This document shows, piece after piece, positions 1-5,063 of a DNA stretch of 12,465 bases (positions are counted from its first letter, which is position 1; the number at the start of each line of letters is the position of its first letter). Location: contig VGRA01000029.1 of NCBI GenBank assembly GCA_016875515.1, positions 1 through 12,465 on the forward strand, written 5' to 3'. A program made the translations under genes and the position numbers. The stretch comes from Deltaproteobacteria bacterium (GTDB lineage: Bacteria; Myxococcota; Myxococcia; Myxococcales; Myxococcaceae). The notes beneath the pieces are model-generated. The model saw only the letters and a list, made by a program, of their open reading frames with translations. It had not been told where the DNA came from and did not search any database.

Positions 1-455
1 CCCAGAAGAGCTGCTCGCGGGGGCTGGTGGCGGCGAAGGGGTTGATGATCCAGCGCAGGTAGGCGGTCTTCCCGGCACGGGCAGCGCAGGTGGCCAGGTA
101 GGGCGGCTCGCCCGGGTCCGCGTCATTGCAGGAGGGATTGTAGTAGACGCCCGTCTTGCAGAACCGGGATTCATAGCTGACGGCGGCGTTGTCGTGCTGG
201 TGATCTGGCTGGCCGGCCCCGTTGGCGTCGCGCAGCCGCCAGGTGTCCGCGAGGGACCGGCCGCTTGCGGGCCCCTGCACCGACGCGCGCAGCGCCTGCA
301 TGCTGGTGCGGAAGGCGCGGCCTGGGCCATGGTCTTCGGCGAGGCGTAGGCGTAGCCGCAGGCGGACCGCCATCTCCCGCCGCCACCTCCCTGTTGTCTG
401 CGCCCCCGCAACCGACAGTCAGCGACACCGTGTTCACAAACAGAACTGTCTTCAT
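1..455 (-). pseudogene. Partial putative lipoprotein gene, apparently frameshifted, runs off left edge
   Basis: I do not recognise the product. The start at 455 is well supported: a GGGAGA ribosome-binding site lies about six bases upstream, and the first residues (MKTVLFVNTVSLTVGCGG) look like a short lipoprotein signal with Cys16 as the lipidation site. That frame soon becomes Arg/Pro-rich and stops at about 171. The good coding pattern (G/C in third position, no stop to the window edge) moves to another frame from about 330 downward. It encodes motifs such as SLADTWRLRDANGAGQPDHQ, KTGVYYNPSCNDADPGEPPY and AYLRWIINPFAATSPREQLF. Between about 365 and 325 the third frame looks most coding (CGYAYASPKTMAQAA). 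The simplest reading is one lipoprotein with two small indels, either true decay or sequencing error. Alternatively an independent gene begins at the in-frame ATG at 373. It lies 53 bases downstream of the next lipoprotein gene on the same strand, so the two are probably co-transcribed. Confidence 0.45.
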
Positions 456-508
456 GTTGGTCTCCCGTCCAGGGATCACACCACTCAGCGGTCCCATAAG
501 CGGTGACA

Positions 509-943
509 TCAGCGGGTTGCGTTGAGGGTGGTGCTGACGATTCCGCTGCGCCCGTCGGTGGCGGAGAACGTGCCCGTCGCCTCCAGAGCCCCAGCGTAAA
601 GGCTGCTGAATGCCAACTTCCCGGCGTTGAACTCAGCGCTCATCCCGCCCGCACCGGGAGGACAGGTCACCGGGCGAAGGTTGAACGTCGCCGCGCCGGC
701 GGCCTCCTGGACGAACGCGAGCGGACAGTCGGACGCCCAGATCGCGGACGTCAGGACGCTGTCTCCGTCAGCCTCGAGCCGCGTGGCGCCCTGCTGCTTC
801 TGCACGCCGACGTTCCCGCCCGTGGTCAGGGTGAGGACCGTCTCTTCGGTCCAGCTGCCAGCGTAGGTGTAAGCGGAATCCTCAACATTGCAGCCGGTCG
901 CGAGCGTGACGGCAAGCCGAAGGAGGCGGCGAGGCGATGACAT
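509..943 (-). CDS. Small putative lipoprotein, hypothetical
   Basis: A 144-residue protein of unknown function. The N-terminus (MSSPRRLLRLAVTLATGC) has an Arg pair, a short hydrophobic stretch and an ATGC lipobox-like end at Cys18. This suggests export and lipidation, although the hydrophobic core is short and Arg9 sits inside it, so the signal is weak. The mature part is rich in Thr, Gly, Ala and Ser with alternating hydrophobics, as in a beta-sandwich or small barrel, and Cys73 and Cys94 could form a disulfide. The start at 943 has a GGAG about 10 bases upstream. The frame stays open upstream to 1432, but that part is antisense to the XRE gene and has no signal-like character. A second possible ATG about 45 bases upstream gives MGALISAPGC, itself lipobox-like, and cannot be ruled out. 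It is divergent from the XRE gene and followed by another lipoprotein-like gene, so regulation by the XRE protein is plausible but unproven. Confidence 0.6.
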   Translation of the reverse strand: MSSPRRLLRLAVTLATGCNVEDSAYTYAGSWTEETVLTLTTGGNVGVQKQQGATRLEADGDSVLTSAIWASDCPLAFVQEAAGAATFNLRPVTCPPGAGGMSAEFNAGKLAFSSLYAGALEATGTFSATDGRSGIVSTTLNATR

Positions 944-951
944 GGGAAGGG

Positions 952-964
952 TGCTCCGGGAGCA
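952..964. promoter_or_regulatory. Perfect 13-bp dyad, candidate operator in divergent intergenic region
   Basis: TGCTCC-G-GGAGCA is a perfect inverted repeat with six-base arms around one central base. It lies eight bases upstream of the lipoprotein start at 943 and overlaps that gene's ribosome-binding site. The 142-base space between the divergent lipoprotein and XRE genes also has a weaker CGCGC-N4-GCGCG repeat at 983-996 and a comparatively AT-rich pocket near 1010-1025, a likely place for a promoter. XRE-family proteins usually bind short dyads next to their own gene, which makes this a candidate site. No clear -35/-10 pair was found, and a dyad this short could occur by chance in GC-rich DNA. 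Confidence 0.3.
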
Positions 965-1085
965 ACCGGGCGCTGAGATGAGCGCGCCCATGCGCGTCAT
1001 ACCCTGCCGCGAATGAAACATCAGCGCGTGCGTCCAGTCGCTTGAGACCTCCCATCCCGCGCCCTGGATGGGGACTCTCCGTGTC

Positions 1086-1508
1086 ATGGAGCGTCTTGAT
1101 GCCCGGGAAGTGGGTGCCCGCATCCGAGCAACCCGGCAGGCGGCCAGCCTCACCCAGTCACGGCTGGCAGAGCGCGCGGGGATGGAGGTCCAGGGCCTCT
1201 CCCGGCTGGAGCGGGGCGAGTACGAGCCCAGCCTGTCGTCTGCCGTGGCGCTCGCCGAGGCGCTCGGGATGACGCTGGACGGCCTCGTGCTGGGAACTAC
1301 CAGGGGCTCTGGACCCGTACGGCAGCAGGGGGCGTGGCGCGCGGTGACCGGCGCCCGCCAGGCGCTGATCAAGACGCTTCTCACCCTCCAGGTCGCCGAG
1401 CAGGAGTTCCAGCCCCGCCCAGAGCGCGCCACATCCCCCCGGCCCGGGAAGCGGCAGACTCACCGCAGGGACCGGGAACCGCCCGCAAAGGGACCGCCCG
1501 ACCGCTGA
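1086..1508 (+). CDS. XRE-family helix-turn-helix transcriptional regulator
   Basis: A 140-residue protein with an N-terminal Cro/C1-type helix-turn-helix domain (about residues 8-66). Helix 2 is around LTQSRLAERAG, and the recognition helix is in EVQGLSRLERGEYEPSL, which carries the typical SRLERGE..PS signature. The following ALAEALGMTLDGLVLG is the usual end of an HTH_3 domain. Residues 72-140 have no recognised domain. They include an amphipathic helix-like stretch (ARQALIKTLLTLQVAEQEF) and a basic, Pro-rich tail that is probably disordered. I chose the ATG at 1086 because MERLDAREVGARIR is a normal family N-terminus; an in-frame ATG at 1068 would only add MGTLRV. A GGGGA lies at 1070-1074. 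The gene is divergent from the lipoprotein pair and convergent with the 1536-2642 gene, so it probably acts as a local repressor or autoregulator rather than as part of the motility block. The target is unknown. Confidence 0.8.
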   Translation: MERLDAREVGARIRATRQAASLTQSRLAERAGMEVQGLSRLERGEYEPSLSSAVALAEALGMTLDGLVLGTTRGSGPVRQQGAWRAVTGARQALIKTLLTLQVAEQEFQPRPERATSPRPGKRQTHRRDREPPAKGPPDR

Positions 1509-1522
1509 GCCACTGCGGCGGC

Positions 1523-1549
1523 AGCCGGCCCCGGGTCACCCTGCCGGCT
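1523..1549. terminator. Possible bidirectional hairpin between convergent genes
   Basis: AGCCGGC at 1523-1529 pairs with GCCGGCT at 1543-1549, a seven-base perfect stem with a 13-base loop, followed on the plus strand by TTCTT. It sits 15 bases after the XRE stop codon and covers the last codons and stop of the opposing gene. Its position suits a terminator shared by two convergent genes. The loop is long and there is no proper T-run, so this is only a candidate. Confidence 0.25.
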
Positions 1550-2642
1550 TCTTCGGTACCACCAACCCGCGCGCCAGGCGCCGGAGCACCTGCGTTCGCT
1601 GGCGCGCCTTGTACTGCTCGTGGCTGTTCTCGCCTTCTTCGTTCCGCCGCGCCGTGCGCCCGTCGATGATCTGAAACTCCACCAGCCCAAACGCCACCCG
1701 GTTCTTCCGCGCCCGCGCGTCCTCCGCAGGCGGCGGCAGGAAGGCGTCCATCCGCAGCGGGATGTCCGCGATGAAGTTGAGCATCCGGTACGACTCCCCG
1801 CTGAAGGTGTTGGCGTCCTGCGCCTCGCGCTGCTCGTAGTCCACATCCAGGTGCAGGCTCTTCGCATAGTCGCGAAAGTGCGGGTAGTCCTGCATGAGAG
1901 ACTTGAACGTCACGAGCGAGTTCTGCGTCTGGTTGGGCACCACCAGGTGGAACGGGAACAGCCGCTGCGTCAGGAAGTGCAGCACCGGGACGATGTCCGA
2001 CCGCTCCTTCGTCACCAGCCGGAAGCGCGTCTTGTCGTACACCGTGGCGGCCACTGAGTCCTTCTTGGCCAGGAGCTTCGTGTAGATGGACTCCCGCGCC
2101 TTGATGGAGGACTCGAAGCTCTGGATGGGCAGGCCGTGCTTCCATGCCTCCTCGGCCACCCGCATGACCTTCTCGGTCATCATGGCCTGCACCTCCGCTT
2201 CGGACGCCGGCAGGCGGTACAGGAGATCCCGCCCCTCCACGTGCTGGATGACGTGCATCATCTTCAGCACCACGCACGCCATGCGCCGGTACTTCCGCGG
2301 CTCCTTCAGCCCGGAGGCGAAGAGGAAGAGATCGTGCACCTCCGCCGGCTGCGCCACCTCCTCCGGCACCTTGAAGTCGAACGTCTGGCGCAGGTAGGCC
2401 ACCGCGTCCGAGAGCACCGTGCGCACCCAGTCCCGGTCCGTCTCCGAGCCCGGGTCCACCCCGCACAGCCGCAGGTAGCCGTCCACCTCCTCGCGCGAGT
2501 GGAAGTGCATCCGCCGCCACTCGATGACGGATCCACCCCGGAGGATGAGCCGGATGCGCTCGAGGTCCTGCAGGCCCATGTCCTCCACCGCGCGCAGCGG
2601 CGCCTCGGGCACGGCAGGCTCGAATCTCAGGGGGGACGCCAT
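1536..2642 (-). CDS. TIGR04552-type myxobacterial protein with RelA/SpoT-like nucleotidyltransferase motifs
   Basis: A soluble 368-residue protein with no signal peptide or membrane helix. From memory it resembles the TIGR04552/TIGR04562-type conserved hypothetical families of myxobacteria. The N-terminal half (to about residue 165) looks helical and ends in a region rich in Met and charged residues. The C-terminal half carries motifs in the order seen in RelA/SpoT synthetase domains: ARESIYTKLLAKK, then VYDKTRFRLVTKERSD, then NQTQNSL, then FGLVEFQIID, then NEEGENSHEQYK. The Asp of YDKTRFR and the Glu of VEFQI fall where the two metal-binding acids lie in that family, and H..YK matches its final AHW.YK motif. 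The Tyr of the family's NGYxSxH loop is not evident, so the substrate may differ. I chose ATG 2642. A TTG at 2663 would add seven residues and has a better-placed G-rich stretch upstream. The gene follows the GltJ-like gene by 48 bases, so it is probably in its operon. The enzymatic role is inferred only. Confidence 0.75.
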   Translation of the reverse strand: MASPLRFEPAVPEAPLRAVEDMGLQDLERIRLILRGGSVIEWRRMHFHSREEVDGYLRLCGVDPGSETDRDWVRTVLSDAVAYLRQTFDFKVPEEVAQPAEVHDLFLFASGLKEPRKYRRMACVVLKMMHVIQHVEGRDLLYRLPASEAEVQAMMTEKVMRVAEEAWKHGLPIQSFESSIKARESIYTKLLAKKDSVAATVYDKTRFRLVTKERSDIVPVLHFLTQRLFPFHLVVPNQTQNSLVTFKSLMQDYPHFRDYAKSLHLDVDYEQREAQDANTFSGESYRMLNFIADIPLRMDAFLPPPAEDARARKNRVAFGLVEFQIIDGRTARRNEEGENSHEQYKARQRTQVLRRLARGLVVPKKPAG

Positions 2643-2690
2643 GTCGGCGCGTGCTTTAGGCAACGCTCGGCCCCCAAAGCAAGCGGAACG

Positions 2691-4898
2691 CTAGAAGGTG
2701 AACGTGAAGTTCACCGGGTCCCCCTGGACGCGGTGGCGAGGGAACTGCAGCCCCTTGATGAGGCGGGAGAGGCAGCCGGCCATGGCGCTGTCCTTGAACT
2801 GCTCCGTCTGGCAGCCCACGCCCGTCACCTTGCCGCTCGTCTGGATGGTCCAGCGCATCACCAGCTTGCCCTTGAGAGAGGGGTCCTTCGCCTTCTGCTC
2901 GTCCACGCAGCCCTTGATGGAGGACTTGTTGGTCACCACCACGCCGTTGATGTCTGCCTGGGTCAGCCTCTCGGGCTCCGCGCTGGCAGCGGGGGGAGGC
3001 GGCACGTAGACGGTCTTCTTCGCCGCCTTGTCCTCGGGCGGCGGCGCGGTCTCCTTCTTCTTCGGCGCACCGAAGATGCTGTCGAAGTCGTCCTCTGCCA
3101 CGGCCGGGGCCTTGGCCACGGGGCGCTTCTCCTCGCGCGGCGGGGGCGGCGGGGCAGCCACCACCTTCTCCTTCACCGGCCGCTCGGCCGGCTTCTCGGT
3201 GGCCCTCTTCTCCACCGGTCGCTCGGCCGGCCTCTCGGCGGGCTTCTTCTCCGCACGCGGCTCGGGACTGGCGGCGACGGGCTTCTCCGCGGGGACATCC
3301 GCCCTCGCCTCGGTCTTCGGCTCCGGCTTCGGCTCTGCCGCCGAGGCAGCGGCCACCGGCTCCGGCGCGGACTTCGGGGCCGCCGCGGCAGGGGCCGCCA
3401 CCTCCGCGGGGCGCGGGGCCGGTGCAGCGGCCATCTCCGTGCCCGGCGCAGGCGCCGCCTGCTGGCGCACCAGGAGCCACACGATGACGCCGAGCGCAAC
3501 CAGGATGGCCACCCCGAGCGCGCCAAACAACACCGCCATGGTGTTGCGCGCGGGCGCCGGCGGCGGCGGCACCGCCGTCACGGGGGCACCTGGCGGCATC
3601 CAACCGGAGGCGGGCAGCGGCGCGCGCGGGGGGGCAGACTGGGACGGGGACTTGTAGGAGAACCCCGGGGAGGTGGCCGCAAACGGGTCCACGTCCGGGC
3701 TGCCGTACACGGCGCCAGCGCGAGCCTCCGAGAGGGGGACCTCCAGCTTCGTCCCTCCGTGGGGCGTGCCCTCCCCGAAGCCGAACGCGTCCGACGGGCC
3801 GGTGGGGGCAGGCGCGGGGGGCTGCGGGCGGGACAGCACCGCCATCTCCTCCCGTACCAGCGAGGCGAGCGCCGAAGCCGCAGAGGGGCGCCAACCGCCG
3901 GTGTCCACGGGCGGGGCTACCGTCACCGCGACGGGCGCGGGCACCGCCGCGGCGCCCGGGACGTCGGTGAAGGGCCGGTTGCTGCCTGTGGCGCCGAGCG
4001 GCTCGTAGACGCCTGTCGAGGCCATGGAGACGAAGGAACCGGTGACGCGCGTAACGGACTGGGACGGAGGGGACGGGGGCTGCGGCGGGGCGGCCACCAC
4101 GGCGGGTGGCGGCCGCGGGGACAGCACCGCGGAGAGCTCGGCCACCCGGGACACGGGCAGCCAGTCATCCATGCCTGCGCGCCAGCAGAGGGTGTCCGGG
4201 CCAATGGCCCCGGCCTGCCACTTCTCCACCAGCTGGTCCACGCGGAGCGGCCCGACCTGCTGGTCATCCACCCCCACGTACCAGTCCACCGCCGCGGGGG
4301 CCGGGGCCGGGGCCGGCGCAGCAGGCAGGGGCTCTTCGTCCCCCTGCGCCGAGGCGCTCACCAGCTGCTCGGACTCCAGCCCGGTCATGACGCGCGTGCT
4401 CTGGCGTCCCTCCTCGCCTTCCTCGCCCAGCGCCATGGACGGCGGGAGGGTGGCGATGGCCAGCTCCGCCGCCGCCGCAGCGCGCAGCACCTCCGCGGGA
4501 TCTGCCGCCTGCTCCGGCGGCGACTTTGGAGGCGCCGGCCGGGGGGCCTCCACGCTCGTCCGCTCGTCGTCGTCCGTCACCGCGGCGGTACCAGGCGGGG
4601 TGGCCAGTGCGAGCGCCTGATCGGCCTCGGCCTGCTGCGCCAGCGGGTTGTCCAGCACCTGCGTGGACTCCCCCTCCTCGGGCGGCCGGGGCGCAGGGCC
4701 GGCCGCGGGCTGGGCCAGGTGTGCCAGGGACGGCGGGAGGATGAAGATGGGCACGTCCGGAGACGGCTCCGCCTCCGCGTTCCGCTTCACGATGATGGTG
4801 TGGCCGCACCGCTTGCAGGGGACCTTCACGCCCCGGGGGCCGACCTTGGCGTCGGCAATCTGGAACCGGGCATTGCACTGGCTGCAGGCGAATTGCAT
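2691..4898 (-). CDS. gltJ: GltJ/AgmX-like gliding-motility trans-envelope protein (zinc ribbon, GYF, TonB-like C-terminus)
   Basis: A 735-residue inner-membrane protein. Residues 1-36 form an MJ0042-type zinc ribbon with the Cys pairs C5/C8 and C28/C31 (CSQC, CKRC). Residues about 205-257 are a GYF_2 domain (DWYVGVDDQQVGPL, then WRAGMDDWLPV). Pro/Ala-rich linkers surround it. One membrane helix lies at about 454-477 (MAVLFGALGVAILVALGVIV). Residues 480-640 are a Pro/Ala/Glu/Lys arm that includes PAERP-type repeats and a DDFDSIFG motif. Residues about 645-735 are an AgmX/PglI C-terminal domain of TonB type, with Cys664, Cys696 and Cys709 and a terminal FTFTF. In M. xanthus, GltJ has this layout: its cytoplasmic zinc ribbon is reported to contact the polarity GTPase MglA, while the periplasmic arm engages the Glt envelope complex. 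The start is fixed by the zinc ribbon, although no good ribosome-binding site precedes it. It follows the giant TPR gene by 165 bases. Myxobacteria carry paralogues of this architecture, so gltJ is likely rather than certain. Confidence 0.8.
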   Translation of the reverse strand: MQFACSQCNARFQIADAKVGPRGVKVPCKRCGHTIIVKRNAEAEPSPDVPIFILPPSLAHLAQPAAGPAPRPPEEGESTQVLDNPLAQQAEADQALALATPPGTAAVTDDDERTSVEAPRPAPPKSPPEQAADPAEVLRAAAAAELAIATLPPSMALGEEGEEGRQSTRVMTGLESEQLVSASAQGDEEPLPAAPAPAPAPAAVDWYVGVDDQQVGPLRVDQLVEKWQAGAIGPDTLCWRAGMDDWLPVSRVAELSAVLSPRPPPAVVAAPPQPPSPPSQSVTRVTGSFVSMASTGVYEPLGATGSNRPFTDVPGAAAVPAPVAVTVAPPVDTGGWRPSAASALASLVREEMAVLSRPQPPAPAPTGPSDAFGFGEGTPHGGTKLEVPLSEARAGAVYGSPDVDPFAATSPGFSYKSPSQSAPPRAPLPASGWMPPGAPVTAVPPPPAPARNTMAVLFGALGVAILVALGVIVWLLVRQQAAPAPGTEMAAAPAPRPAEVAAPAAAAPKSAPEPVAAASAAEPKPEPKTEARADVPAEKPVAASPEPRAEKKPAERPAERPVEKRATEKPAERPVKEKVVAAPPPPPREEKRPVAKAPAVAEDDFDSIFGAPKKKETAPPPEDKAAKKTVYVPPPPAASAEPERLTQADINGVVVTNKSSIKGCVDEQKAKDPSLKGKLVMRWTIQTSGKVTGVGCQTEQFKDSAMAGCLSRLIKGLQFPRHRVQGDPVNFTFTF
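4297..4314. repeat. Short (GGGGCC)3 tandem repeat within the GltJ-like gene
   Basis: Three perfect copies of a six-base unit encode alternating Ala-Pro just before the GYF domain. Because the unit is a multiple of three, gain or loss of copies would change linker length without shifting the frame. Confidence 0.7.
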
Positions 4899-5031
4899 GG
4901 CGGGCGAGACCAGGGTTCGGCGGGCCCCGTCGGGGGCGCGGGTGCGAGGGAGGCGGGGCTTTAGAATGGCGTCCCGGGGGGATCAAGGCGTCGGGCGCGC
5001 CCCATGACACCCGGGGAAGACGCCCGGAAGG

Positions 5032-5050
5032 GGGGCAGGGTTCCCTCCCC
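5032..5050. other. Inverted repeat just after the giant TPR gene
   Basis: GGGG-C-AGGG-TT-CCCT-CCCC can fold into an eight-base-pair stem with one bulged C, starting 14 bases after the TPR gene stop. There is no T-run, so it is at best an attenuating or mRNA-stabilising hairpin between gltI-like and gltJ-like genes. The same 165-base gap contains a perfect GGGCGCGCCC palindrome at 4993-5002. It also has a TTGATC (minus strand, 4986-4981) followed by CTAAAG/TAAAGC at a 16-17 base distance, which is a poor match to a housekeeping promoter. A separate promoter for the downstream genes is possible but not shown. Confidence 0.25.
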
Positions 5051-5063
5051 GCCGTCCCTCACC

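Noticed and set aside
944..1432. N-terminal extension of the small lipoprotein frame up to 1432
   Set aside because: It is antisense to the XRE gene, has no signal or domain, and the good ribosome-binding site and lipobox-like start are at 943.
1381..2520. 379-codon minus-strand open frame overlapping the 1536-2642 gene
   Set aside because: It is an out-of-frame shadow, rich in Gly, Ala and Arg with no recognisable domain, whereas the overlapping frame has conserved-looking motifs.
2656..3894. 412-codon minus-strand open frame inside the GltJ-like gene
   Set aside because: It is an out-of-frame shadow of low complexity. The other frame encodes the membrane helix and the TonB-like domain.
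4297..4314. (GGGGCC)3 as a phase-variation switch
   Set aside because: The unit is six bases, so copy changes keep the frame. Only linker length would vary, so no on/off switching is expected.
2136..4964. 942-codon open frame on the plus strand spanning two minus-strand genes
   Set aside because: It is antisense to both the RelA/SpoT-like and GltJ-like genes, which show clear domains. Its product is dominated by Arg, His, Gly and Leu without motifs. This is the expected shadow of strong G/C third-position bias.
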